Source: Algorimicrobium echini
GTDB lineage: Bacteria; Bacteroidota; Bacteroidia; Flavobacteriales; Flavobacteriaceae
Direction of reading: 5' to 3'
DNA length: 64,000 nucleotides
Assembly (NCBI RefSeq): GCF_900115185.1
Contig: NZ_FOVN01000007.1
Coordinates: 1 to 64,000 of the forward strand
In this document: piece by piece, positions 45,132 through 54,824 of the stretch
How positions within the stretch are numbered: position 1 is the stretch's first letter
Layout of the letters: each line of letters starts with the position of its first letter
The notes under the pieces: generated by a model
Database searches by the model: none
Told to the model about the DNA's origin: nothing
What the model saw: only the letters and a program-made list of their open reading frames with translations
Position numbers and translations under genes: made by a program

Positions 45132-46112
45132 ATGGATTACGCAGAAAATATACTAGAAACTATTGGTAACACACCTTTGGTGAAACTAAATAAACTAACA
45201 GCAGATTTGCCCTGTTTGGTACTTTCAAAATATGAAACTTTTAATCCTGGAAACTCTGTTAAAGACAGAATGGCATTAACCATGATTGAAGATGCGGAAG
45301 CTGATGGTCGTTTAAAACCTGGTGGAACTATTATAGAAGGAACATCGGGAAATACAGGAATGGGATTGGCGTTAGCTGCTATTGTAAAAGGTTACAAATG
45401 TATTTTTGTAATTTCAGATAAGCAGTCTAAAGAAAAAATGGATATTCTTCGCGCTGTTGGAGCGGAAGTCGTTGTGTGTCCTACAGATGTGGAGCCAGAT
45501 GATCCACGAAGTTACTATTCCGTATCCAAACGTTTGGGTGAAGAAACGCCTAATTCTTGGTATGTTAATCAATATGATAATCCAAGTAATGCCAAAGCAC
45601 ATTACCAAAGCACAGGTCCAGAAATTTGGAAACAAACCGATGGAAAAATTACGCATTTCGTTGTTGGTGTTGGAACAGGAGGAACTATTTCGGGTGTTGG
45701 TAAATATTTAAAAGAGCAAAACCCGAATGTGAAAATTTGGGGAATTGATACCTACGGAAGTGTCTTTAAAAAATACCATGAAACAGGAATTTTTGATGAG
45801 AAAGAAATTTACCCGTATGTTACTGAAGGTATCGGAGAAGATATTCTACCAGAAAATGTGGATTTCAGTATTATAGATGGTTTTACTAAAGTAACCGATA
45901 AAGATGCTGCTATTTATACCCAGAAATTAGCCAAAGAGGAAGGTATGTTTTTAGGGAATTCGGCTGGAGCAGCAATAAAAGGTTTGTTACAGCTTAAAGA
46001 GCATTTTACCAAAGACGATTTAGTGGTTGTGTTGTTCCATGACCATGGCAGTCGTTATGTTGGTAAAATGTTTAACAACGAATGGATGGAGAAAATGGGT
46101 TATGTTGAATAA
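45132..46112 (+). CDS. PLP-dependent cysteine synthase / cystathionine beta-synthase core
   Basis: 326 aa, fold-type II PLP enzyme. PLP-lysine K44 in NPGNSVKDRMA, phosphate/substrate loop TSGNTG at 71-76, GVGTGGTISG loop near 180. The family patterns fit a stand-alone CBS-like catalytic domain (ends MGYVE; no CBS regulatory domains), so it could join serine with homocysteine or O-acetylserine with sulfide. Alone in its transcript; the downstream DUF3037/HipA genes are on the other strand. Confidence 0.87.
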   Translation: MDYAENILETIGNTPLVKLNKLTADLPCLVLSKYETFNPGNSVKDRMALTMIEDAEADGRLKPGGTIIEGTSGNTGMGLALAAIVKGYKCIFVISDKQSKEKMDILRAVGAEVVVCPTDVEPDDPRSYYSVSKRLGEETPNSWYVNQYDNPSNAKAHYQSTGPEIWKQTDGKITHFVVGVGTGGTISGVGKYLKEQNPNVKIWGIDTYGSVFKKYHETGIFDEKEIYPYVTEGIGEDILPENVDFSIIDGFTKVTDKDAAIYTQKLAKEEGMFLGNSAGAAIKGLLQLKEHFTKDDLVVVLFHDHGSRYVGKMFNNEWMEKMGYVE

Positions 46113-46126
46113 GCAATAACCTAATT

Positions 46127-46510
46127 TCATAATACAAACAATTCAAAGAGGCCTTCCAAGGTCTCTTTTGGATTTGTACAGAGTCCTGAGTGTGTTTTGG
46201 AGCATTGAAGAATGGTGCTTTTGGAAGCTGCCAACCATCTAAACCTATCAGAAACTTCCATTTTTTCAATAAGGCCACCAGAAGGATTGCCTTGGCAAAC
46301 GGACTTCCAAGCTTTTAAATAACTCTCAACTTCAGCTATATCTATCTCGCTTGAAAATGCGGCTAGTTTTTTAGGATCTATACAATACTTTAAACCTAGA
46401 AATTTTTTCCGCTTCGAAAAAAGAATCACACCAATATTAAAGAATTCCTCCCGTTCAACTTTAGGAACCAATCTTATAATGGCATATTCAAAAGTAACGT
46501 TATCTAGCAT
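46127..46510 (-). CDS. DUF3037 family protein, partner of the HipA-like kinase
   Basis: 128 aa from ATG 46510 (MLDNVTFEYAIIRLVPKVER), overlapping the end of the kinase gene by 11 bases. The stretch EEFFNIGVILFSKRKKFLGLKY is the DUF3037 pattern. The upstream in-frame start at 46537 lies inside the kinase gene and gives an unusual leader. Function of the family is unknown. Gene pairs of this kind occur widely (recollection), which suggests the protein modulates or is a substrate of the kinase (inference). Confidence 0.8.
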   Translation of the reverse strand: MLDNVTFEYAIIRLVPKVEREEFFNIGVILFSKRKKFLGLKYCIDPKKLAAFSSEIDIAEVESYLKAWKSVCQGNPSGGLIEKMEVSDRFRWLAASKSTILQCSKTHSGLCTNPKETLEGLFELFVL

Positions 46511-47279
46511 CTTCAGCTTCTTTAACGAGTTTATCAATCATGGCAAGTTTGGCCTTTAAATAGGTTGCATAAGCTGCTCTCATGTCGTTTGGAGAAAACG
46601 CATCCGCGTCACTTTCAAGCCAATCTTCTGGGATTAATGAAATAATTTCTTCAATTTTTTTCGTGTTGAGGTGCGTTGTAATATATTGAGAAGCTTCGTT
46701 TAAGTTTTTAGCAAATTCCAAGAGTACATGATCTTTAATAAGTGGAAATGTTCTTGTTAAATGGCTTTCCCATGTTTGCCAGTTATGGTGAAAATAAAAA
46801 CTGGCACCATTATCAATAACCCATAATTCTTTATTCCAACTTAAGAGGTTGGTGTTTTTAGCGGTTCGGTCAATATTACTAATGATGCTATCCATTAAAA
46901 CTATTTTGGAAGCGGTCAAAGAATCAATAGCGGTTACTAACGGATCAAAAGTAATAGCACTAGATAAATAGTGAAGTCCGAGATTTAAACCCACACTAAA
47001 TTTGAGTAAATCTTGAATTTCCTCATCAGGTTCGGTTTTGCTGAAGGAATCATCTAGATTCATAAACACCAATTCAGGCACATGTAAACCAATAGCGCGT
47101 GCAATTTCGCCACCAATAAATTCGGCTATCAATGCTTTTTTGCCTTGACCAGCACCTCTAAATTTTAAAACATACAAGAAGCCATCATCTGCTTTTACTA
47201 TAGCAGGAAGCGAACCGCCTTCGCGCAACGGATTGATATATTGCACCACATTTACGTGTCGGATTTCTATTCTATTCAT
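46500..47279 (-). CDS. HipA-like protein kinase
   Basis: 259 aa. A Lys in YVLKFRG (K39) for ATP, Glu in AEFIGGE, the catalytic pattern SNIDRTAKNTNLL (D137 R138, N142) and the metal-binding VIDNG (D156) are present, as in HipA-fold kinases. So the active site looks intact, though the protein is shorter than HipA (about 440 aa) and lacks its N-subdomain. No HipB-like repressor is adjacent. It probably phosphorylates a protein or tRNA-charging target in the cytoplasm. Upstream of DUF3037 in a two-gene operon. Confidence 0.78.
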   Translation of the reverse strand: MNRIEIRHVNVVQYINPLREGGSLPAIVKADDGFLYVLKFRGAGQGKKALIAEFIGGEIARAIGLHVPELVFMNLDDSFSKTEPDEEIQDLLKFSVGLNLGLHYLSSAITFDPLVTAIDSLTASKIVLMDSIISNIDRTAKNTNLLSWNKELWVIDNGASFYFHHNWQTWESHLTRTFPLIKDHVLLEFAKNLNEASQYITTHLNTKKIEEIISLIPEDWLESDADAFSPNDMRAAYATYLKAKLAMIDKLVKEAEDAR

Positions 47280-47313
47280 GAATGTGAAGATACTAAAAAG
47301 TTCAGATGAAAAG

Positions 47314-47850
47314 TTACTTTACTAAAACAATACTTTCAATTTCCAATTGGAATTTCTGTGGCTTTTTATTACCGATTAAAAAGCCAATTTCTGAAATTTT
47401 ATTTCCTGCAAAAGTAGGTAGATCTAATTCGCGACCACGAAAAACAGCAGACATATCAGTAAAAGCAATATCTATGGTTTCCCAATTTCCGCTGGTTTTA
47501 AATGAAGCAGCATAGGAGAAATTTTGAGATTTATCAGATTTTAAACGAAATTGAAACGGACTACCATCGCCTTTTATTCGGATTCTTACATGTGTGAATT
47601 TTTCAGAAATTTTCATATCACAATCATGTCTTACAGATGAAAAACCACCATTATTTTCTAATGATATGTCTCCCTCAAAAACCCCATTTCCAGCTTCATT
47701 AATACTAAACGTGCCATTAGATTTTCCGCCCATTACCACATCATCAAGAATATACCAATCGGTTTGTTTACTATCTGTATTAAATTTATAAATTGTCATA
47801 GATGTCTGTGTCAGGAAAATTAAAGAGAGTAGCGTAATATTTTTCATCAT
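47314..47850 (-). CDS. CIA30-family (NDUFAF1-like) beta-sandwich protein, secreted
   Basis: 178 aa with a signal-like hydrophobic start (ITLLSLIFLTQTSMTIYKF). The central pattern WYILDDVVMGGKSNGTF...GVFEGDISLENNGGFSSVR is the CIA30 domain, a galactose-binding-like sandwich. In mitochondria a relative assembles complex I; the bacterial role is unknown. Single gene, divergent from the following DUF2851 gene. Confidence 0.83.
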   Translation of the reverse strand: MMKNITLLSLIFLTQTSMTIYKFNTDSKQTDWYILDDVVMGGKSNGTFSINEAGNGVFEGDISLENNGGFSSVRHDCDMKISEKFTHVRIRIKGDGSPFQFRLKSDKSQNFSYAASFKTSGNWETIDIAFTDMSAVFRGRELDLPTFAGNKISEIGFLIGNKKPQKFQLEIESIVLVK

Positions 47851-47941
47851 GTGATTCTTTTTCTCTTAATTTCAGTTTTTGTAAAAATACGAAACTATTT
47901 GTAGAGCACTAAAATTGGTTTAAAATATGTAAATTAGAAGA

Positions 47942-49213
47942 ATGCAAGAAGCGTTTTTACATTATTTGTGGCAATTTAAAAAGTTTCAGCTTTTGGATTT
48001 GAAAACAACTCAAGGGCAGCATATTACTGTGATAAATTCAGGTCAGCATAACCGGCTTTCTGGTCCTGATTTTTTTGCTGCACAACTTAAAATTGATAAT
48101 CAGCTTTGGGCAGGAAATGTAGAAATTCATATTAAATCTAGCGATTGGTATGTACACCATCATGAAAAAGATTCAGCTTACCAAAATGTAATTCTTCATG
48201 TGGTTTGGGAGCATGATGCAGACGTATTTAGGAAAGATAATACCGCTTTGGCTACTTTAGAACTAAAGCACTACATCGATAAAAAATTACTAGATAATTA
48301 TTACCACTTGTTCAGTAAAAAGCAAACTTGGATAAATTGCGAAAATGAGTTTGGTGATACCCCTGAATTTTTATTACAAAACTGGCTAGAACGATTATAT
48401 GTAGAGCGTTTGGAGCGTAAATCTGTGGTTATTATTGATTTGTTAGAGCAGTCTAAAAATAATTGGGAAGCTGTTTTATTTATAATGCTTGCTAAAAACT
48501 TTGGGCTGAACATAAATGGAGATGCTTTTTTTAGCATGGCACAATCACTGGATTTTTCAGTTGTTAGAAAACATCAAAGCAAGCCAAATGAACTTGAAGC
48601 CTTATTTCTAGGGCAATCAGGTTTGTTAAATACTAAAAGTAGCGAGCCTTATGAGTTACATTTGATTGAGCTTTATCATTATTTAAAGCATAAGTATCAA
48701 CTAAATAATAGTCATGTGCCACGACCAGAGTTTTTTAAGTTACGGCCACCTAATTTTCCAACCATACGCTTGTCTCAATTGGCAATTTTATACACAAAAA
48801 ATGATACGCTGTTTTCTAGGATTTTGGAAATTAAAAAGTTGGAGCATTTTTACGAGCTTTTTCAAATAGGTTGTTCTGAATTTTGGAAAACACATTTCAC
48901 ATTTGAAACCACTTCTAAAACATCACATAAGGTTTTAACTAAAAATTTTATTAATCTGCTAATAATCAATACGGTTGTTCCTTTGAAATTTACTTACAAT
49001 AAGAAGCAAGGAATAGATGAAATATCAGAACTTCTAGAATTAATGACTAAAATACCTGCAGAAAACAACACCATAACGAAGAAATTTTACAGGTTAAAAA
49101 CCCTGCCAAATTCAGCAAATACATCTCAAGCATTATTGCAACTAAAGACGCAATATTGTAACCCAAATAAATGTTTGCAATGTGCAGTTGGTAGTCGCTT
49201 AATAATTAAATAA
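47942..49213 (+). CDS. DUF2851 family protein
   Basis: 423 aa, cytoplasmic. It starts MQEAFLHYLWQFKKFQLLDL and contains LSGPDFFAAQLKIDNQLWAGNVEIHIKSSDWYVHHHEKD, the DUF2851 hallmark with a nuclease-like arrangement of acidic and basic residues. The C-terminal CNPNKCLQC segment might bind a metal. Function unknown. Followed after 15 bases by a PspC gene. Confidence 0.85.
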   Translation: MQEAFLHYLWQFKKFQLLDLKTTQGQHITVINSGQHNRLSGPDFFAAQLKIDNQLWAGNVEIHIKSSDWYVHHHEKDSAYQNVILHVVWEHDADVFRKDNTALATLELKHYIDKKLLDNYYHLFSKKQTWINCENEFGDTPEFLLQNWLERLYVERLERKSVVIIDLLEQSKNNWEAVLFIMLAKNFGLNINGDAFFSMAQSLDFSVVRKHQSKPNELEALFLGQSGLLNTKSSEPYELHLIELYHYLKHKYQLNNSHVPRPEFFKLRPPNFPTIRLSQLAILYTKNDTLFSRILEIKKLEHFYELFQIGCSEFWKTHFTFETTSKTSHKVLTKNFINLLIINTVVPLKFTYNKKQGIDEISELLELMTKIPAENNTITKKFYRLKTLPNSANTSQALLQLKTQYCNPNKCLQCAVGSRLIIK

Positions 49214-49228
49214 TTATTACATTGCGTT

Positions 49229-49456
49229 ATGAATTATTTTTACAATATTTTACATTATTTTCAAAAACGTGGGTATTATGTTTGCCAGCGTATTGCTGAC
49301 CGTTTGGGTATTCGTGCTAAAGTGGTAAGAACCTCATTTATGTATCTCACTTTTGTAACATTAGGTTTTGGTTTTGCACTTTATTTATTCTTTGCATTCT
49401 GGATGCGTATTAAAGATTTATTATTTACAAAGCGTTCATCAGTTTTTGATTTATAA
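49229..49456 (+). CDS. PspC domain protein
   Basis: 75 aa with the PspC pattern DRLGIRAKVVRTSFMYLTFVTLGFGFALYLFFAFW: an N-terminal amphipathic helix then one membrane helix. PspC proteins act in envelope stress sensing. It lies between DUF2851 and the K+ channel gene, with only 2 bases before the latter. Confidence 0.78.
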   Translation: MNYFYNILHYFQKRGYYVCQRIADRLGIRAKVVRTSFMYLTFVTLGFGFALYLFFAFWMRIKDLLFTKRSSVFDL

Positions 49457-49458
49457 AT

Positions 49459-50481
49459 ATGAGAAATCTTGTTTTAAGCCTTTTTCGTTCTAAAATAATA
49501 ACAGCTATTATTTTATTAGTTTTACTGCTTATTGTTGGTGTCGTTGGCTTTATGCTTATGTCGGGTTATCGTTGGGTTGATGCGCTTTACATGACGGTTA
49601 TAACGGTAACAACGGTTGGGTTTGGGGAAGTGAGACCCTTGGATGATGCATCTAAAGTATTTACTATTTTTCTAATTCTTACAAGTGTCGTTATTGTTGG
49701 TTATGCTATTAGTGTGATTACAGAATATATTCTAAGTAAAAATAATTTTGAAGATTTAAAACAAAAGAAAATGCAAAAAAAGATTGATAATCTTTCTAGT
49801 CATATAATTATTTGTGGCTATGGCAGAAATGGCAAACAGGCTGCTCATAAATTAATGACTTATAAAAAACCGTTTGTAGTAATTGAGCGGAATAAAGATA
49901 TAATTGAAAAATTTCAAAGTGAAATGGTACCCTTTGTCCATGGCAATGCTAATGAGGATGACATTCTTTTTCAAGCAGGAATTGACAGGGCTACCACGTT
50001 AATTTCCGCTTTACCTAATGATGCCGATAATTTATTTGTGGTATTGTCTGCACGCCAAATAAATAAAGACATGACTATTATTAGTCGAGCATCGCAAGAA
50101 ACTTCTTATAATAAATTAAAATTAGCAGGTGCTAATAATGTTATTTTACCAGATAAAATTGGCGGAGACCACATGGCATCTTTAGTTGTGGTTCCAGACT
50201 TAATTGAATTTATTGATAATTTATCTATAGTTGGTAAATCCAATATTAATATCGAAGAAATTGCTGTAAGTAAGTTCTATGATACCACCGAAATTAGGAC
50301 CATTCGCGATTTAGATTTGCGTAAAAAAACAGGTTGTAATGTTATAGGTTATAAAGATGGTAATGGCGATTATATTATTAATCCAGAGGCCGAACAGCGC
50401 TTAATGCCCAACTCTAAAGTTATTGTACTTGGAAGACCAGAACAAATTATGAAGCTTAATTCGGTATACAATATCACGTAA
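49459..50481 (+). CDS. Two-helix K+ channel with RCK/TrkA-N domain
   Basis: 340 aa. Helix 1 (~12-35), pore loop and selectivity filter TVGFGE at 52-57, helix 2 (~65-90), then a cytoplasmic RCK domain (GYGRNG nucleotide loop at 120-125) and RCK-C (MPNSKVIVLG). Homotetrameric potassium channel gated by a ligand. Starts 2 bases after the PspC gene, so translation may be coupled. Confidence 0.9.
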   Translation: MRNLVLSLFRSKIITAIILLVLLLIVGVVGFMLMSGYRWVDALYMTVITVTTVGFGEVRPLDDASKVFTIFLILTSVVIVGYAISVITEYILSKNNFEDLKQKKMQKKIDNLSSHIIICGYGRNGKQAAHKLMTYKKPFVVIERNKDIIEKFQSEMVPFVHGNANEDDILFQAGIDRATTLISALPNDADNLFVVLSARQINKDMTIISRASQETSYNKLKLAGANNVILPDKIGGDHMASLVVVPDLIEFIDNLSIVGKSNINIEEIAVSKFYDTTEIRTIRDLDLRKKTGCNVIGYKDGNGDYIINPEAEQRLMPNSKVIVLGRPEQIMKLNSVYNIT

Positions 50482-50576
50482 TTGAATTTTGTTTTTAACA
50501 ACAGATGTTTTAAAAACTCAATTTTTTTTAGCATCTTGTCCTACTAATTAAAAAAAACTAACTAATAAATAATCTT

Positions 50577-52646
50577 ATGAAGAAAATTCTTCTTTCAATT
50601 CTTACTGTAATTCTGCCAATATTAGCGTTTGCTCAAGATTTTGAAATAGAAGGGGTTGTTTCTAACCCTTCAACTACTATAAACGATGGTGTTATAACGC
50701 TTAAAGTTACAGGCGGAGTCGAGCCTTACACGTATCGATGGAGTAACCAAAGTACGCCTTTAACTTCTAACAGAGCAATGGGTTTAACAGAAGGAATTTC
50801 CTATACTGTTGTGGTTACAGATGCTACTGGCGAAAGTAAAACAGCTGCTTTTAAAGTAGAAACTGAAGCTATAACAGAAGTATTTAACGGTACCATGACA
50901 CCGGCAGTTAGTGCTTTAGGTTCGGTACTTTTTTGGGATCCTTTTGCAGCAATAGGTATATACGACCCTATCGTTTATGCAGATGTTAAGAATATTGGTA
51001 TTCCAAATTGGACAAATGAAGTAGAGAATAAATATACGCTTAAAACATGGCTTAAAAATGAAGGAGAAAAAGTAACTAAAGATGAACCAATAGCTATTAT
51101 TCAAGATAAATTAGGAAATGATATTACGGTAAATGCGTCAGCAAAAGGAACATTAAAACATTTAACTGCTGAAGGAAATGTTATTTTTAATTCGGATAAT
51201 GCCGAGCACGTTATAGAGCAAGGCGCACATAATTTTGCTCAAGTTACCTATGATGAGCCTATTGTTTTAACACACCCTAACGGCGATCCGTTAACAAAGC
51301 CAATCTCATTTATTGTTATTTGGCTCGTATTTGGTGCACTATTTTTTACAATTAGAATGGGCTTTATTAATATCCGTGGGTTTGGACATGCAATTGATTT
51401 AGCTCGTGGAAAGTATGATGATCCGGATGCACCAGGACAAGTAACTCATTTTCAAGCTTTGGCTACAGCCGTTTCTGGAACAGTAGGTTTAGGTAATATT
51501 GCAGGTGTTGCGGTAGCTGTTTCGTTAGGAGGTGCAGGCGCAACATTTTGGATGATAGTTTGTGGGTTTTTAGGAATGTCTACTAAATTTGTTGAATGTA
51601 CTTTAGGCGTAAAATATCGCGATATTTTACCAGATGGTCGCGTATTTGGTGGGCCTATGAATTATTTACGCTACGGACTTGAAAAACGCAATTTAAAAGG
51701 ATTTGGTAAAGTGCTTGCAGGATTGTTTGCTGTTTTGGCTGTTGGTGCCTCCTTTGGTGGTGGTAATATGTTTCAAGCAAATCAATCTTTTGAGCAATTA
51801 GCAGGTCAGTTTCCTATGTTAGAAGGCAATGGCTTTTATTTTGGGATTATAACAGCTATTTTAGTAGGTGTTGTCATCATTGGAGGAATTAATAGTATTG
51901 CAAAAGTAACAGGTAGAGTGGTTCCAGTAATGGCTAGTATTTATGTTATTGCAGCATTGGCCGTTATTATTATGAATATTCAAAATATAGGTCCTGCTTT
52001 CACAGCAATTTATGAAGGTGCATTTAGCCCTTCAGCATTAAAAGGAGGTATTATAGGTGTTTTAATAGTTGGTTTTCAACGTGCCGCATTTTCTAATGAG
52101 GCAGGTGTTGGATCGGCTGCTATTGCACATAGTACAGCAAAAACCAATAATCCGCCTTCTGAAGGTTTTGTAGCTTTATTAGAGCCTTTTATTGATACAG
52201 TTGTTGTGTGTACATTAACTGCTTTAGTATTAATATTTACAGGAATGCATGAAGTAGAAGGGATGGCAGGTGCGCAATTAACGTCAGATGCTTTTGGTAG
52301 TCAAATATCTTGGTTTCCTTATGTGTTAGCCGTTGCCGTATTCTTGTTTGCTTTTTCAACCATGATTTCATGGTCGTATTATGGTATGAGAGCTTGGACG
52401 TATTTATTTGGAAAGAGTAAGAAAATTGAATTTATCTATAAAATGTTATTTTTAGTATTTGTAGTTATTGGCGCGTCCGTAAGTTTAGGTGCTGTTCTTG
52501 ACTTCTCAGATATGATGATTTTAGCGATGTCATTCCCTAATATAATTGGACTTTATATTATGTCTAGTGAAGTGAAATTCGACTTAAGTGAGTACATTAA
52601 AAAAATTAAATCTAACCAATTATATAAGAAGTTGGAGAATAAGTAA
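50577..52646 (+). CDS. Sodium/alanine symporter (AgcS family) with periplasmic SprB-like and lipoyl-like extension
   Basis: 689 aa, about 200 longer than usual AgcS proteins. Signal peptide 1-20 (FAQ). Residues ~24-95 resemble an SprB/PKD-like Ig repeat ([21 protein letters not shown]). ~110-135 is a hydrophobic [13 protein letters not shown] stretch. ~135-205 reads like a biotinyl/lipoyl fold ([20 protein letters not shown] and [13 protein letters not shown]) with Lys178 at the hairpin in QDKLGND. From ~243 the AgcS transporter follows: [40 protein letters not shown]. It imports alanine/glycine with Na+. Similar extended forms seem to occur in other flavobacteria (recollection). The lipoyl assignment is an inference. 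Confidence 0.85.
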   Translation: MKKILLSILTVILPILAFAQDFEIEGVVSNPSTTINDGVITLKVTGGVEPYTYRWSNQSTPLTSNRAMGLTEGISYTVVVTDATGESKTAAFKVETEAITEVFNGTMTPAVSALGSVLFWDPFAAIGIYDPIVYADVKNIGIPNWTNEVENKYTLKTWLKNEGEKVTKDEPIAIIQDKLGNDITVNASAKGTLKHLTAEGNVIFNSDNAEHVIEQGAHNFAQVTYDEPIVLTHPNGDPLTKPISFIVIWLVFGALFFTIRMGFINIRGFGHAIDLARGKYDDPDAPGQVTHFQALATAVSGTVGLGNIAGVAVAVSLGGAGATFWMIVCGFLGMSTKFVECTLGVKYRDILPDGRVFGGPMNYLRYGLEKRNLKGFGKVLAGLFAVLAVGASFGGGNMFQANQSFEQLAGQFPMLEGNGFYFGIITAILVGVVIIGGINSIAKVTGRVVPVMASIYVIAALAVIIMNIQNIGPAFTAIYEGAFSPSALKGGIIGVLIVGFQRAAFSNEAGVGSAAIAHSTAKTNNPPSEGFVALLEPFIDTVVVCTLTALVLIFTGMHEVEGMAGAQLTSDAFGSQISWFPYVLAVAVFLFAFSTMISWSYYGMRAWTYLFGKSKKIEFIYKMLFLVFVVIGASVSLGAVLDFSDMMILAMSFPNIIGLYIMSSEVKFDLSEYIKKIKSNQLYKKLENK

Positions 52647-52664
52647 CCCAATAAATTTATAGTT

Positions 52665-53534
52665 ATGAAATCCCATTTCACGTTTACTAAAAAACAGCGA
52701 AGTGGGATTTTTCTATTAGTTGTTTTAATGGTGATTTTACAAGTTTTATTTTATTTCTATAACAAGAAATTAGATGTATATGATAAAAAGAGAATTGTTA
52801 ATACGCGACTTCAACAAGAAATAGATTCCTTAAAACTTGTTCAGATAGAAAACACTAAATTTAAAGTGTTTCCATTTAACCCAAATTACATTACCGATTA
52901 CAAGGGATATACACTAGGTATGAGTGTTGAAGAAATTGACCGACTTCATGCATACAGAGCAACAAATAAATGGGTAAATTCGGCTACGGAATTTCAACAA
53001 GTCACGAAGGTGTCTGATTCGCTTTTGGCTATACTATCACCAAATTTTAAATTCCCAGAATGGGTTACTAATCCGAAGCCAAAATCTTTTAAAGCGAATA
53101 GTTATCATACTAAACCTAAATCTTTTTCAGAAAAAATAGATTTAAATACGGCAACTGCTTCACAATTAAAACGGGTTTACGGTATTGGTGATGCCTTATC
53201 AGAACGTATTGTTTCTTACCGTGAAAAGATAGGTGGTCAATTCATAGCGGATGTAGAGCTGACACAAGTTTATGGACTGTCACCTGAAGTCATTGAAAAC
53301 GTTTTAGAGCAATTTACCGTGAAAACACCAAAACCCATTACCCGCTACAATATAAATACAGCTACACGAGACGAGTTAGTTACTATTCAATACATAGATT
53401 ACGAAGTAGCCCACAACATTATCGAGCAACGAATTCTTTTAGATGGCTTTAAATCCTTGACCGATTTAACGAAAGTTAAAGACTTCCCTGTAAACAAGAT
53501 TGAGATAATTACGTTATATTTGACACTCGAATAA
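52665..53534 (+). CDS. Helix-hairpin-helix protein (ComEA-like), membrane-anchored
   Basis: 289 aa. N-terminal membrane helix (~13-33: IFLLVVLMVILQVLFYFY). Helix-hairpin-helix repeats lie at ~155-215 (DLNTATASQLKRVYGIGDALSERIVSYRE) and ~225-285 (NINTATRDELVTIQYIDYEVAHNIIEQR), with a weaker third one near ~70-130. Such proteins bind DNA non-specifically, as in the ComEA competence receptor. The topology would place the DNA-binding part in the periplasm. 18 bases after the symporter gene. Confidence 0.83.
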   Translation: MKSHFTFTKKQRSGIFLLVVLMVILQVLFYFYNKKLDVYDKKRIVNTRLQQEIDSLKLVQIENTKFKVFPFNPNYITDYKGYTLGMSVEEIDRLHAYRATNKWVNSATEFQQVTKVSDSLLAILSPNFKFPEWVTNPKPKSFKANSYHTKPKSFSEKIDLNTATASQLKRVYGIGDALSERIVSYREKIGGQFIADVELTQVYGLSPEVIENVLEQFTVKTPKPITRYNINTATRDELVTIQYIDYEVAHNIIEQRILLDGFKSLTDLTKVKDFPVNKIEIITLYLTLE

Positions 53535-53556
53535 TGATAAAAAAAAACCAAAATTT

Positions 53557-54726
53557 ATGAATACTATGTACTTCACCGAAGAGCATAACTTGTTTAGACA
53601 GAGCTTAAAAGATTTTTTACAGAAAGAAGTAGTTCCACATATTGAAAAATGGGAGAAAGAAGGGACGGTTGAACGTTTCATTTGGAAAAAGTTTGGAGAA
53701 ATGGGCTTCTTTGGTGTTAATTACCCAGAAGCATATGGTGGATTAGATTTAGATTTATTTTATACCATTATTTTTCTCGAAGAATTACAAAAAGTAAATT
53801 CTGGCGGTTTTGCCGCTAATATGTGGGCACATGCCTATTTGGCTATGACCCATGTCAATGCTGAAGGAAGTGATGCTATTAAGGAAAAATATTTAACAGC
53901 TAGTATCTCTGGAGATATGATTGGTTGCCTTTGTGTAACAGAACCATTTGGTGGTAGTGATGTTGCAGGAATGCGCACGACTGCTGAAAAGAAAGGTGAT
54001 ACCTATGTGCTAAACGGATCTAAAACTTTTATTACAAATGGTGTTTATAGCGATTATCTAGTAGTTGCCGCTAAAACAAATCTGGAGTTAGGAAACAAAG
54101 GGATAAGTATGTTTATTATGGATCGTGATACACCTGGTATTTCGGCAACCAAATTAGATAAATTAGGGTGGCGTGCAAGCGATACGGCTGAAATAGCTTT
54201 TGATAATGTAACCATTCCTGCTGAAAATTTAATGGGAGAAGAAAACAAAGGATTCCCATACATTATGCAACACTTTGCCTTTGAGCGTTTAATTATGGGT
54301 GTCAATGCACATGCGCGAGCTGAATTTGCTTTAGATTATGCCAAACAATATATGAGTGAACGTTATGCGTTTGGTAAGAGTATTAATAAATTCCAAGCCT
54401 TACGTCATGCCTATTCAGATGCATATGCGCACATGGTGGTTTGTAAAGAGTTTAATTATTCGGTAACACACCGAATGAACAAAGGAGAATACGTGGTAAA
54501 AGAAGCCACAATTTCTAAATTACAATCTACCAAAATGGCCGATGAGGTTATCTACCAATGTCTTCAGTTTTTAGGTGGTTATGGTTATATGGAAGAGTAT
54601 CCTATGGCGCGTTTATTGCGCGATAGCAGATTAGGTCCAATTGGAGGTGGTACGTCCGAGATTCTTCGTGAAATAATCGCGAAAATGACTTTGGACGGAA
54701 AAGATTATAAGCCAGCTACAAAATAA
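53557..54726 (+). CDS. Acyl-CoA dehydrogenase
   Basis: 389 aa, standard ACAD length. Domains: N-terminal helical (1-120), beta (FAD) with LCVTEPFGGSDVAG and LNGSKTFITNG, helical C-terminal with GGYGYMEEYPMARLLRDSR and GPIGGGTSEILREIIAK. FAD-dependent dehydrogenation of acyl-CoA at C2-C3; chain preference not predictable. 22 bases after the HhH gene. A decayed copy of its 3' end follows (54749-54817). Confidence 0.93.
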   Translation: MNTMYFTEEHNLFRQSLKDFLQKEVVPHIEKWEKEGTVERFIWKKFGEMGFFGVNYPEAYGGLDLDLFYTIIFLEELQKVNSGGFAANMWAHAYLAMTHVNAEGSDAIKEKYLTASISGDMIGCLCVTEPFGGSDVAGMRTTAEKKGDTYVLNGSKTFITNGVYSDYLVVAAKTNLELGNKGISMFIMDRDTPGISATKLDKLGWRASDTAEIAFDNVTIPAENLMGEENKGFPYIMQHFAFERLIMGVNAHARAEFALDYAKQYMSERYAFGKSINKFQALRHAYSDAYAHMVVCKEFNYSVTHRMNKGEYVVKEATISKLQSTKMADEVIYQCLQFLGGYGYMEEYPMARLLRDSRLGPIGGGTSEILREIIAKMTLDGKDYKPATK

Positions 54727-54748
54727 AAACCTAGTTGCTTTGGTGAAA

Positions 54749-54817
54749 TAGGCTAAAAGAAATTGCCGCAAAATGACATTATCGGCAAAAGACTATAAGT
54801 CAGCATTAAGTAAATAA
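54749..54817 (+). pseudogene. Decayed duplicate of the acyl-CoA dehydrogenase 3' end
   Basis: In broken frame the DNA reads EI(gap)LKEIAAKMTLSAKDYKSALSK-stop, against EILREIIAKMTLDGKDYKPATK-stop of the intact gene, with small indels (2 extra bases near 54751, 1 missing base near 54770). Stop TAA at 54815-54817. Upstream bases (CCTAGTTGCTTTGGTGAAATA) can also be lined up with PIGGGTSEI, more weakly. It is best explained by an ancestral tandem duplicate mostly lost. Confidence 0.65.
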
Positions 54818-54824
54818 ATTTTAA

